NCBI RefSeq assembly: GCF_000330725.2
Contig: NZ_AMZY02000007.1
Location: forward strand, 1-64,000
DNA: 64,000 nucleotides
Source of the DNA: Mariniradius saccharolyticus AK6
Lineage (GTDB): Bacteria; Bacteroidota; Bacteroidia; Cytophagales; Cyclobacteriaceae
Reading direction: 5' to 3'
Positions 51,818 through 62,000 of this stretch are shown one piece after another (within the stretch, counting starts at the first letter, position 1; each line of letters opens with the position of its first letter). Both the position numbers and the translations under genes were made by a program. The notes beneath the pieces were generated by a model. The model worked only from the letters and a program-made list of their open reading frames with translations. It did no database searches and was not told the origin of the DNA.

Positions 51818-52225
51818 TTTAGGGATATTCCAAAGCAAGCAAGCTGAATATGTACCAAAACGACCTCAGGTAGTGTTTGATTTAGCTTAGAAAATGGAAT
51901 TCCAAGCCCTATCCTTGTATACTTGCTGGGTGCAGCGAAGTGGCTCCGCCAAGAAAACAGATTCAGTTTTTGTTCCCGACGCAACCGGTGTGCGATTGCT
52001 AAGCCAAAGTCGATTTTGATGTCTCAACAGGACAAAGACCGGGTTTCCGTTCTGATCTTTGAAAACACAGTTTCTTGGGATTTTGGGCTGATAGTCGAAA
52101 AGTATTCATTACATTGGAATTCAGATACTTAATCGGCATTTCTCGATTTCTTATTCTTCATGTAATTGAGCGGATCGTGCCGTGAATCATCTGATAGATT
52201 ATTGAACCTTAAACATCTATACATC
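51818..52225. other. Divergent control region between AraC and glyoxalase-fold genes
   Basis: A gap of about 400 bases. A plus-strand frame at 51923-52132 has no family features and is not called. The promoters of the AraC and glyoxalase-fold genes should lie here, but no clear -33/-7 pair was identified. Confidence 0.4.
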
Positions 52226-52630
52226 ATGCCCAAACAAATATTCATCAACTTGGCGGTCCATGACCCTCAAAAATCACTGGAATTCTACACCGCACTTGGT
52301 TTTGTCAACAATCCGCAGTTTTCGGATGACTCGGGAAAATGCATGGTTTGGAGTGAGCATATCTATCTCATGCTACTCAGCCACGAAAAGTTTTCCTGCT
52401 TCGCTACCAAACCTATAGCGGACACCAAGAAGTTCGTCGCCGCCTTGTTGTCGCTTGCCATGGAGAAGCCTGAAGATATCGATTTGTTAATGGAAAGGGG
52501 ACTGGCCGCGGGCGGCATAGAACCGAGTGAACGAAAGGATTACGGATTCATGCAGCAAAGAACCATCGAAGATAGCGACGGTCACACCTGGGAAATTTTC
52601 TATATGGATATGGGAAAAATTCCAGGTTGA
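52226..52630 (+). CDS. Glyoxalase/bleomycin-resistance (VOC) family protein
   Basis: A 134-residue VOC-fold protein. FINLAVHDPQKSLEFYTALGFVNNPQFSDD and TIEDSDGHTWEIFYMD are the two halves of the fold. The N-terminal His expected as a metal ligand in glyoxalase I is replaced by Asn (FINLAV), so enzymatic activity is uncertain; relatives like this are annotated as extradiol dioxygenase-like. Start at 52226 agrees with the family start (MPKQIFINLAV). It is divergent from the AraC gene. Confidence 0.85.
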   Translation: MPKQIFINLAVHDPQKSLEFYTALGFVNNPQFSDDSGKCMVWSEHIYLMLLSHEKFSCFATKPIADTKKFVAALLSLAMEKPEDIDLLMERGLAAGGIEPSERKDYGFMQQRTIEDSDGHTWEIFYMDMGKIPG

Positions 52631-52749
52631 GTTGTCAAGCATTTGGTTTTCGAGGAGTTACAAAACCCTTGAATACGGCTGAACGGTTGAAAATCCTTTT
52701 CATCTCGGTTTGGGATCGCAAATTCCGAATATAGGGTACATTTGGTCAA

Positions 52750-52772
52750 GTGGTCTGTGAGACGCAGACCAC
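52750..52772 (-). terminator. Hairpin after the FISUMP lipoprotein gene
   Basis: GTGGTCTG / CAGACCAC, an 8-bp perfect stem with loop TGAGACG, 28 bases past the stop codon of the minus-strand lipoprotein gene. It lacks a strong T run, so it is a weak terminator at best. Confidence 0.45.
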
Positions 52773-52799
52773 GGTGATGGAAAAAGAAAAGGTTGGCTT

Positions 52800-54995
52800 C
52801 TAATCTTTCAAGCAGCGGCAGGAGTTGCCCACCACTTTTGGGGTTCTAGAGGTCCCCGCAGTAGCGTTGGCAGTCCTCAGGGATATACTCCAAGCCTCCC
52901 AATCATTATAGCCTGGATGGGAAGTAGAAGTCCACCAAGACCCAATAGTTCCGAAATAGGCAAATCCATCACCACCAATAGACCGACGCCCACCCGGAAG
53001 ACCCGTAAAACCTGACTCGTTGGTTGCATTGACATTTGGAGCATCCCACCCGGATACGGATTTCATCTTGCCTCCCGCTACCATTACTCCACCTAAGAAA
53101 TCTTGCAGAACCTTCCAGTCTGATTCCGTGGGAATATGCCAGCCAGTAGGACACAAGCCCCCAGTGTCCACCGCATACCAATTGTATAGCTTCCCATACA
53201 CTTTGTCATTGTTGGAATCATTGTAATAATAGGACCAAGCAGGCTGACCTGTTGGATTGCCGCTATTCCAAATAGCATTCCATGCCTGCTGTGAAATCAC
53301 CTCAGGGATGCCTCCCTCGTAGCGCAGGTTTTCCATGAACCATGTCTGTGAACCTATTTTGACGGTCTTGTAGACATTTCCGTCCCTTGGGTCGGTAAAG
53401 ACACCGAATTCAGGTTCGCTCTTTACTTTCACCTGAAAAGTCAATGGACTTCCACTGATATGATTTCCCTCTTTATCCTTAAGTTCCGCTGACAGGGTCA
53501 CCAATGCATTGCTCTCATTGGGCAAGGTCCAATTTACACTTGCCAAGCCATCACTGTTTGTGGAAGTGAACAATTCACCCAGTTCACCATTTGACGGGGG
53601 CAGCGACCATGAAATCTCAAAACCGGATTTTTTCCAATCTCCATATTGGGAAAGTGCATCAAGCTTGACCTTAACGAGCAGATTCTCACCCGCAGCATAT
53701 TCAGCGTTTAATTCAACATCTTTCACAACCCTTACGCAAGCTTCGACAAGTTTGCCTTTATAAAGCTGTAGTGACTCTTTCAAATCTATCCTTGTGGATG
53801 GTACGATCGCAAAAGCAAACGCTGATGCTTCGCTTACTTCATATGTGAACTTTGCCGCTTTGTACAGATTAACATATAGATTGGAAGTAGATGCAAGCAT
53901 TTTGGCAATCGCAGTCTTGTTGAAAAACAAGGTGGCACATTTTTCCTCCTTTACTGCCAAAATCAATAAATCAGCAGCCGTTTTGGTGGTGCTGGAAAGA
54001 ATTTCCAATGGTGTCATTGATCCCAGATTCGATAACGCCATGCCCAACTCAAGCGAAAGTACCCCTGATAGCTCATTGATACACCCGCTGATGCCTGTGC
54101 CCGAAAAGTCGCTCAAAATGATTCCAATAAATGCTTGGGCAAGTTTTTCCGCCAGTGCATCCCTATTTTTTTGGAAGACCAATGGATCGGATTGGTTGAT
54201 TTCGACGTCGTAGCAATCATCCATCAGCACCGGCGAGATTTTTGAATCGGCCAACTGGTAAATTGGTTTTGGATCAAGCAGCTGACTTTGCGAATTCCCG
54301 CCTGCTCGCGGTCTAAATTCTAGATGGACATAGCTGCTCACTTGGTTGAACACCGTCAAACCGTTTTCGCCTTTGACAAAGCTTGCAAAATCTTCCTGCC
54401 CGAGATTTAACCTTCCCCCCTCCGGTCTGAAATCTGGGTAAAATTCCGACAGGATAAATGAATTGAATTCCAAAAGTTTCGATATGAATTCAGGCCGTTC
54501 GGAAAAAATCGGTTCCCTTTTGCTGAGGATTTCCCCGACAGTCAGTCTCATTGACATGTAGGATTGGTCTTCTTTGATTTTCAGAAGCAATTCTTTCTTC
54601 TGCGGCGCAGTCAAAGAGCTATACATCGGGGCAAGCGTCAAAACGCCCTCCGTCACCGTCTCGACATTGACTGTCACCTCGGATTTGGTGCCGTCATATG
54701 GAGTCAAGGCTGTGATCTCTCCGGATTCTTGGTCCGTAAAAAACACAACGGATTGAATTCCCTCCGGGGCATACAATTTTTCGCCAGGATTTCCGACTGC
54801 CATCGAATCCATGATCGTATTTGCGCGGTAATCGCCGAAATCCAAAGACTTGTCAATTACAACCTTTATCTCTTTGGATCCAAGAGGCTTTGGTTTCTCC
54901 AGGTTTGGGGCTTCTGAATCATCCTTTGCACATGCGAAAAACAGTAAAAGCAAAAAAGGAAGTATGTTTACAAATGGGATTTTTGATAGGGACAT
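52800..54995 (-). CDS. FISUMP-domain lipoprotein
   Basis: A 731-residue lipoprotein (signal ending LLFFAC, Cys 22). Residues 30-420 are unrecognised. A bacterial Ig-like domain follows (about 430-530: VELNAEYAAGENLLVKVKLDAL and TSTNSDGLASVNWTLP). The last 180 residues are a Fibrobacter succinogenes major paralogous domain: DGNVYKTVKIGSQTWFMENLRY, LYNWYAV, GLCPTGWHIPTESDW and SCRCLKD are all diagnostic. Such domains are typical of surface proteins in Bacteroidota and Fibrobacteres. Function unknown. Confidence 0.9.
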   Translation of the reverse strand: MSLSKIPFVNILPFLLLLFFACAKDDSEAPNLEKPKPLGSKEIKVVIDKSLDFGDYRANTIMDSMAVGNPGEKLYAPEGIQSVVFFTDQESGEITALTPYDGTKSEVTVNVETVTEGVLTLAPMYSSLTAPQKKELLLKIKEDQSYMSMRLTVGEILSKREPIFSERPEFISKLLEFNSFILSEFYPDFRPEGGRLNLGQEDFASFVKGENGLTVFNQVSSYVHLEFRPRAGGNSQSQLLDPKPIYQLADSKISPVLMDDCYDVEINQSDPLVFQKNRDALAEKLAQAFIGIILSDFSGTGISGCINELSGVLSLELGMALSNLGSMTPLEILSSTTKTAADLLILAVKEEKCATLFFNKTAIAKMLASTSNLYVNLYKAAKFTYEVSEASAFAFAIVPSTRIDLKESLQLYKGKLVEACVRVVKDVELNAEYAAGENLLVKVKLDALSQYGDWKKSGFEISWSLPPSNGELGELFTSTNSDGLASVNWTLPNESNALVTLSAELKDKEGNHISGSPLTFQVKVKSEPEFGVFTDPRDGNVYKTVKIGSQTWFMENLRYEGGIPEVISQQAWNAIWNSGNPTGQPAWSYYYNDSNNDKVYGKLYNWYAVDTGGLCPTGWHIPTESDWKVLQDFLGGVMVAGGKMKSVSGWDAPNVNATNESGFTGLPGGRRSIGGDGFAYFGTIGSWWTSTSHPGYNDWEAWSISLRTANATAGTSRTPKVVGNSCRCLKD

Positions 54996-55144
54996 AGTGG
55001 TGGTGAACGAAACTTCCTAAATATATAAATCGGCAAGCGGGTAAATCAAAAATAAGCATTTCAATTGATTCGATCTCTCTTTTCTAAAGCAGGAAAGCCA
55101 ATTTTCATCCCTAAAAGGATATTTGGCGAAAAACCGCCACCCGA

Positions 55145-55232
55145 TACCTGCCGAGAACCTGTTCACTTACCCAACTATCCTTTGATTTCTAGATTTGACT
55201 TTGCGAGGCGGTATACAGCATTGGATCAGTGA
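55145..55232 (+). pseudogene. Relic of an HxlR-family regulator gene, 3' end
   Basis: From 55200 this reads F-A-R-R-Y-T-A-L-D-Q-stop, against F-A-R-G-Y-T-E-L-D-R-stop at the end of the intact gene at 50017. Over 43 bases (from TTTGCGAG to past the stop) 35 match, and the match continues beyond the stop codon (TGAGTTTTGG). Upstream, YLPRTCSLTQL in a shifted frame resembles YLLTEKGLTAL, so a frameshift is present. The DNA-binding domain is gone. A hairpin (55245-55260) follows as at the intact gene. Confidence 0.6.
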
Positions 55233-55531
55233 GTTTTGGCGATTTCTCCGGGTGCGGAGATAAGGTACGTTCTCGTCTTTTCAATGAGTAAATGCGTGAT
55301 TATATACCGGGAATTCGGGATTTCAAGCCCTGAAAACCACCATTTGCCAAAAGAAAATTCACGTGGAAATGTGCAAAAAATTCCTGTAATCATCTTACCT
55401 TTATCTGGCTGCAAAAACGCCCTGACCTTGGAGTTTTGGGTCTAGAAGCCATGTCAAGTGAGGGTATATAATCAAATGAATTATACAAACTGAAGCACAG
55501 AAGGGAAACTATAAGCCAACTAAAATGAAGG

Positions 55532-55557
55532 AGCGGTTCAGGTCGCTCTTTTTTTGT
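55532..55557 (+). terminator. Weak terminator-like hairpin
   Basis: GAGCG / CGCTC with an 8-base loop, followed by a run of seven Ts. It points on the plus strand, though no plus-strand gene precedes it except the relic. Confidence 0.45.
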
Positions 55558-55624
55558 GGGGATTTTTTGAATCTCGGTTCGGAATTGCAAATACCGAACA
55601 GGGGGAGGGTAAACCTATTCCAGC

Positions 55625-58600
55625 TTATTTTGATTGGTACTTCTTAAAATTCTCAGCCTGCTCAAAAATCTCTACATAGACCTCGTCTCGCTCTACTGGC
55701 GGATAGCCAAATTCATCCAATAACAGGATCAAACCTACTTTCAAGGCCGCCTTGATATCATCCCGCTTGTTCCAATCGGGGAATTTTGACTGGCCGTCTA
55801 CCAAGTCCTTTACGGCCTTTGCCAGTTCTATCAACTTTTCCTCCGGATAGCTGAAGTCGTACTTCTTACAAAGTTCCTTCAAAATGTCATAAAATGCCTT
55901 CTCCTCAAAATCAATTCCGAGGGCATCGCCTGCCTTGAATTCCCGGTGTACCTCCCAAATCATATTGGTCAGAGCCTCGGCCATTTCCTCGTAGACTTCG
56001 CTCCGCATGATGTCGTTGACGCTTCGGTCATTGTATCGCTCCACGATCGATTGCATTTTTTTGCTGAAGTCGATTCCTTTGATCCTGTTCACCTTCTTGA
56101 TCTCTTGGATTGCCTTCGCCAAAAGCTGCTGCAACAATTTGATCTTGGTATTGGGCAGCTTGATTTTGTCAATTTTCGCCAAGTAATCTTCGTCAAAAAT
56201 ATCCTGCTCACTCGTGCCTTCCTCTCCCAACTTGAAGATTTCCTCTACGCCGTCGCTCTCCAAGGCATCCTTGATCATTTCTCTGACCTTCTCGTTCATT
56301 TGTGCTGTGTCGGGGGCATTGCCTTTGGTAAGTTTGAATACAATGGATCGGACAGCCAAGTAGAAATGGGTGTAATCCCGCTCTGTTTGGGTCAGTTTTT
56401 CGCTGCCTGCGCAGATGTCATAGGCTGCCTTCAAGCGCTTGACCAAACCCATAAACCTTGTTTCCAATTCCTTGGTCTGCTGTACAAACTCAGCCGCTAG
56501 ATTGAGGCAATGAAGTTGCTCCAGGGTATTGCCTTTGAAGTACTTCGTCGTGTCAAACTTGTGCATCAGCCTTCCCAACAGATCCAAATGGTCCTTTACC
56601 ACAACCAAGGATTTGTCGATATCTTCAAAATTATCCCTGTCACCCTTGTTGTATTGGGCTAGGGCAAGGTTCATTTGCTTTTTGATGCCGATATAGTCGA
56701 TCACCAAACCCTTGTGCTTGCCTTCAAACTTCCTGTTTACCCGTGAAATGGTCTGGATCAAATTGTGCTGCTGGATAGGCTTGTCGATGTAAATGCTGTC
56801 CAAGAAAGGCACATCAAAGCCGGTAAGCCACATATCCACCACGATGGCGATCTTGAAATTTGACTTGGGGTTTTTAAACTGCCGGTCAAGTTCCTTCCTG
56901 TCATCCTTGGTACCCAACAGTTTCCAAAGCTCCTCCGGGTCGTCTTGGCTGCGGGTCATGACCAACTTGATGCGCTCGATGGGTTTTAGTTCCCGTCGGT
57001 CCTTCTCGGTCAGGTCAGCTCCTTCTGCTGCTTCCCTGATCTCATTCCATTCCGGCCTCAGCGCAATGATGTTCTTGTACAGGGCATAGGCGATCTCCCT
57101 CGAACTGCTGACAAACATCGCTTTCCCCTTGACGGTAGCCCCCTCGGAAACGCGCCGCTCGTAGTGCAGGATAAAGTCCTCGGCCACTGCCTTCAACCTT
57201 TCGGGATCGCCCAGGATGACGTACATTTTGGCCGTTTGCTCTTTGCTTTTATCGATTTGGTATTCGTTGCTGCCCATTTCGGCGGCCTCTTTGTAATAGC
57301 GCTCGATCTTTTCCAATTCCCCGTTTTTCAGGGCAACTTTGGCGGCACGACCCTCATACACAATCCTGACGGTGATTTCGTCGCGCACCGATTCGGTCAT
57401 TGTATAGGCATCCACGACTTTTCCAAAGACATCCAGTGTGGCGTCAATGGGGGTGCCGGTGAAACCTACATACGTGGCATTGGGGAAGGAATCGTGCAGG
57501 TATTTGGCGAATCCAAAAGTCTTCTTGACGCCATCCTCATTTACCTTGAGTTTTTGGTCAAGGTTCACCTGGCTGCGGTGGGCTTCGTCAGAAATGCAGA
57601 TGATATTGCTGCGGCCGCTGAGGAGTTCCGTGTCTTCGGTAAACTTGTGTATCGTCGTCAGGAATACCCCACCGCTTTGCCTGCCTTGCAGCTTGAGGCG
57701 GAGGTAGGCGCGACTCTCCACGCTCTCGACGGTATTGTCCCCGATAAACTGCTTGGCATTCACAAACTGGGCCGAAAGCTGATCGTCCAAGTCCGTCCGG
57801 TCGGTAATCAACACGATCGTCGGACTTTCGAAGTATTCGCTTTTCATCAGCAGGCGGGTAAGGTACAGCATCGTGAAGCTTTTGCCACAGCCCGTAGCGC
57901 CAAAATAGGTACCGCCCTTGCCGTCTCCATCCGGCTTCTGTGCCTTCTTGATGCTTTCGTACAGGGCACGGGCAGCATAGTACTGAGGATAGCGGCAGAC
58001 GATCTTTTCTTCCTTCTTGCTGTTATCGGGCAGGTAAATAAAGTTGCGGAGGATGTCCCGAAGGCGATCTTTATGGAACATCCCCTGTACCAAGGTGTAC
58101 ATGCTATCAATTCCATCCACTTCGCTATCTGCCTTTCCTGCCGATCTGGACGGTCCTGCTACCCTCCTCCACGCATAGAAAAACTCGTATGGGGCAAAGA
58201 AGGAGCCTGCCTTGTTGTTGACGCCGTCACTGATGACACAGAAGGCATTGTACTTGAAAAGTTCCGGAATGTCCCTGCGGTAGCGTACTGTCAGCTGCCG
58301 ATAGGCATCGTGGATGGTCGCTTCTTCCCTGATGGCGCTTTTGAACTCAAACACCACGAGCGGAAGTCCATTGATGTACAAAATCCCATCGGGGATGCGC
58401 TTTTCCCCGCCCAGGATCTCCATTTGTGTCACAAATCTGTAGCGGTTGGTATCCTTGCCGTAGGACTCGGATAAGGGGCTGGTGAAGTCCCTTTCCTCTT
58501 CATCCGCCGCAATCGCCACCGCATGCTCTTCCAAAGGCCTGCGCTGTGAGTTCAAGCCTGCGTAGTCCAGCAATTGGATATATATGTCCTTTTGGCTGCG

Positions 58601-58888
58601 GTCCTCCCGCTTCAAGATGAACCCATCCGAGAGCATCCGCAAAAACCGCTTGTTGGTCTCGTAGAGGTCCGAGGCGGGAAGTGCCTTTAACCGCAAGATG
58701 ATCGACTGGATTTCGTAGGTCGTGATTCCCTGATGGCTGTAATGCTCCGCCAAAAATCCCCGCAAATCCTCCTCAATGATGACCTCCTCAGGCTTTCGGA
58801 CAAGGGCAATACCCAAGGAGTGGGGAAAGCCCTGCTGCCCCAACAACTCTGTAAATGCCTTTTCCAATTGCGATTCGGTGAATTTCAT
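55625..58888 (-). CDS. hsdR: Type I restriction enzyme, R subunit
   Basis: A 1087-residue motor and nuclease subunit that, with HsdM and HsdS, translocates and cuts unmodified DNA. The nuclease motif PDGILYINGLPLVVFEFKS has the PD-(D/E)xK pattern. The helicase has Walker A GATGCGKS (about 338), the DEAH box ICISDEAHRS (about 440), and motif VI-like IQTISRVNRKF. Start at 58888 was chosen (ATG; the upstream codon is TTG). Full length; no frameshift is seen. It is last in the operon and is separated from the KAP gene by 156 bases. Confidence 0.97.
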   Translation of the reverse strand: MKFTESQLEKAFTELLGQQGFPHSLGIALVRKPEEVIIEEDLRGFLAEHYSHQGITTYEIQSIILRLKALPASDLYETNKRFLRMLSDGFILKREDRSQKDIYIQLLDYAGLNSQRRPLEEHAVAIAADEEERDFTSPLSESYGKDTNRYRFVTQMEILGGEKRIPDGILYINGLPLVVFEFKSAIREEATIHDAYRQLTVRYRRDIPELFKYNAFCVISDGVNNKAGSFFAPYEFFYAWRRVAGPSRSAGKADSEVDGIDSMYTLVQGMFHKDRLRDILRNFIYLPDNSKKEEKIVCRYPQYYAARALYESIKKAQKPDGDGKGGTYFGATGCGKSFTMLYLTRLLMKSEYFESPTIVLITDRTDLDDQLSAQFVNAKQFIGDNTVESVESRAYLRLKLQGRQSGGVFLTTIHKFTEDTELLSGRSNIICISDEAHRSQVNLDQKLKVNEDGVKKTFGFAKYLHDSFPNATYVGFTGTPIDATLDVFGKVVDAYTMTESVRDEITVRIVYEGRAAKVALKNGELEKIERYYKEAAEMGSNEYQIDKSKEQTAKMYVILGDPERLKAVAEDFILHYERRVSEGATVKGKAMFVSSSREIAYALYKNIIALRPEWNEIREAAEGADLTEKDRRELKPIERIKLVMTRSQDDPEELWKLLGTKDDRKELDRQFKNPKSNFKIAIVVDMWLTGFDVPFLDSIYIDKPIQQHNLIQTISRVNRKFEGKHKGLVIDYIGIKKQMNLALAQYNKGDRDNFEDIDKSLVVVKDHLDLLGRLMHKFDTTKYFKGNTLEQLHCLNLAAEFVQQTKELETRFMGLVKRLKAAYDICAGSEKLTQTERDYTHFYLAVRSIVFKLTKGNAPDTAQMNEKVREMIKDALESDGVEEIFKLGEEGTSEQDIFDEDYLAKIDKIKLPNTKIKLLQQLLAKAIQEIKKVNRIKGIDFSKKMQSIVERYNDRSVNDIMRSEVYEEMAEALTNMIWEVHREFKAGDALGIDFEEKAFYDILKELCKKYDFSYPEEKLIELAKAVKDLVDGQSKFPDWNKRDDIKAALKVGLILLLDEFGYPPVERDEVYVEIFEQAENFKKYQSK

Positions 58889-59044
58889 TTTCAAAATCGG
58901 ATTGAGTAGTTTTTCGTCAATTGATTACCTTCGACCGCGCCTTTTAGAGAATTAATTTTGAACAGTAGTTTACTCGAGAAATCCTTTTAAGATCAGATAA
59001 CTCCAGAAATAAAGATCTTTACGATTTCCAATCATTCTAATTGG

Positions 59045-62000
59045 CTAGTCTCCATTTATATACCCGAGTTTTTTGGCGAGAATCTTTGTGCTCCCATTTT
59101 GAACTCTTGACAAAATAGCTTCACTAATAGCCTGCGTTTCACTTTGCTCAGATACTTCTATGATCTGTTTCAAATGATCTGAATTTGCTTCCAGGATATT
59201 TAAGCAGTCAGAATTGTCGAAAAGAGAAGGCTTGAAAATCGTTCTTAATGCATCAGAAGACTTTTCCTCAAGACTTCCGAATTCGAACAACCAGTTTCCA
59301 ATAATCGAAAAGACCTGTGGATTATTTTTCGAAGAGTTTATAAACTGATCTCGAAGTGTCTTGAATATTTTTTTCAAAGGCTTGTTCCCCCTTTCAAAAC
59401 TCTCGATCAAATAGGTGATTGAGTCTTTGTTCAATATCTTTCCAGAAGATGCGATTTCCCCCAAAATTTCCTCTAGCGCTTCCGTTGCGAAACTGTTCCA
59501 TTTGATATAATCAATCGCTCGCACTAGCTTGAAGCTGTTTGTTGAGAAATCATTAAACACATTCTTCCATTTTTCTTTACTGTAGTTCTCGAAAAAGTTT
59601 TCTAACCCAGAGACACATATTCTACTTAGTTCTAAGTCATAGTTTTTTATGACTTCATAAAAGTGCGCACCGTAGCTATCAAATTCTAAATCTTCGGTGT
59701 TATATTCAAACCTATCTAAATCTGACAACAGTAAGCGGGGTTCAATTTCATTTGCTTCGCATATTTCATCGAATTTTTTTAACACATTGTTGACAACTGC
59801 TGTTTTTTGCTTGGAATCATCGACGACAAGATCCTGTATAACAGATTTTAATAATTCGCTTGAGTTAAAGGAAATTGAACTAATCAATAGATCATCATAC
59901 TCAATAAAATACAAGATGGAATTCTTTGTTCTCTCTACCACCTCTGGATCACTACGTTTGATAACATCCGCGAAAGGGGTGTTGTAGTTGTATGGAAATT
60001 CATTTCCTCTCGCAAGCCTCATCGCAAGCAAATCATAATGGAAGTCACTTTCTTTATTTACTGATGAAAACATACTAAAAATTTGGTCGTCAGGTATTAT
60101 TACTGGCAATTTGGAGTCTGAAAGCGTCTTTAAAAGTCGAAACATCTCGCTCAGTGGTGTTATATTAGTTGTGTTTTTACCTACTCTCCCAATTAGGGAG
60201 TCCCGAAAGTCGGAGAGATCATATTCAAGCTTTAGGTATTCCAATCGGTCGATTTCCTTAAGCTCGGTATCTTTTTTATTGATGAAAAAATCATTTAGTT
60301 CTTTTTGATTACAGGATATTCTGAATGATTGGAATCTATTTGGGTAGGCTTGCACGAGGTTGATTATTTGGTAAACTTTTACCTTTTTAGCAGGTAAATT
60401 TTGGAATAAATCCCACTCGTCTTGATTGATCTTCATGAGGCTTTTTAAATCCTCAATTATGGAGGCATATTTAACAGAGTCAAAATCCTCTACGTTAGAG
60501 TAATCAGCGAGCAGTTTTTTAGCCAATTTTATTTTTTGAGTATTTGAAATTTTTTCAAAAAGAAGTCCCTGTGCTCGTGTCAATTCCAAATACCTAATTT
60601 CTACAGTCTTGACTTTATTGAAAATGTCATCCCATATTTCTTGAATCAAATATTTGGAAATTTTCTCTGAGGGTTCCAATGTGTACAATACCTCAATCGG
60701 CTTCGAAAAATCCTCAATCCCATCTCTGAGGGTTGTACGAATGATGACAGGAAAAATATTCGTTTTGGCGATTTCCGAGAATTTTGTTTCATCACCGTTT
60801 ATCAATGCGTTTTTGAGTTGTTTTTTGTAAATGACTTCTAATGAGTTTTCAGGGCTTATTTGATAGGCGAGTGCCGTGATGTATTTTTGAAAATCCTCAT
60901 CATCTTCATATAAGTAGGATAAGCCTTCGAGGTATTCTTCAGGATGTGTGATTGATTTCAGTGGATCCTTTAGAATATGAGCCTTATGCAATACGAACAA
61001 AGCAGTGTATTGGTCAGGGATTTCGTCATTCAAAAGTTTGATTGAGACTATTTCATTTATAAAGGCTATTATCTCCCTTGGAGTGATTTGAGGACGATAT
61101 ACCTCATACGCTTGAACTACTCGTAGATATTCCTTTTCATCAAAATTTTTTATGGCTTCGGTCCATTTGTCTCTTAAAAAATTCTTCCAATCAGAGAGGA
61201 TGGGGGGTGAGACTCGGTAGACCAAATCAAATGTTTTATTAATATAGTCATCAGCAAAATCTTTTTCACTTTTACCATTCATTTCAGAAAAAGCGTTTTT
61301 AATATGCTCTCGGTCAAATGGAACAATTACTTTAACATTATTATATTTTTTATCTGAAAACAAAACATGGAGAGATGACCAAATGCTTTGAATCTGTTTT
61401 TTGGGAAGTCTATCAAAATTGTCAAAGACTATAACGAGCTTATTGCTTTTGAGATCATTATCTATAGATTTCATCCATTCAGTGAAGTCTCTAACTGGAG
61501 GGTCATTTTCAGAAATAGTCTCAACCTTGGTTTCTTGTTCTTGTTTGTTTGTATAAACTTGAAATGTTTGTTGAGCAGCGAATTTGAATGAGTACCAAAA
61601 CCTTCCACTTTTGCACCAGTTACTTATAAAATTGAATAAATAAATCCCTAATACTATAAAAATTGGGAAAAGAACTAGTACGAGTTTCCAAACCAAACTA
61701 TGTATTTCCAAAAAATCTTTAATTGAATCTTTAAAAGTATTAACCGAGGGAATGTAAATGATCGAAAATAGGGAAAAAATAAAACCTATGCTTAAATAAG
61801 GTCTATTTACGGTTGTGATTTCTCTTTCCTTACCCAATAACTTTTTAAGGTTATCTTCCCACTTTTTATCGTTATCAATTAGCTTGTTTTTTTTATCTCG
61901 AATAAAGTCCGTCAACTCAATTAGAATTGACCTTCTTTGATCATCTTCCTGATGCCCCCAAACATCATAGATGAAGAATTTATAAGTCTTTAGTTTGCTT

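Larger units (their letters stand above)
54996..55624. other. Intergenic left border of the restriction-modification island
   Basis: A 629-base gap upstream of the FISUMP gene and downstream of hsdR. It contains a decayed HxlR 3' end (55145-55232), a weak terminator (55532-55556) and a repeat-like GGTTCGGAATTGCAAATACCG motif at about 55577-55596. Otherwise no gene. Confidence 0.5.

Noticed and set aside
51923-52132. Plus-strand frame of 69 codons
   Set aside because: In the control region between the AraC and glyoxalase-fold genes; no homology that I can see and poor start context.
55531-55557. Possible tRNA or attachment site at the island border
   Set aside because: Only a short hairpin and T run are present; no cloverleaf, anticodon loop or CCA end could be drawn, and no flanking direct repeat was found.
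57164-58474. Plus-strand frame of 436 codons
   Set aside because: It is antisense to hsdR throughout and has no family features; a by-product of codon bias in that gene.
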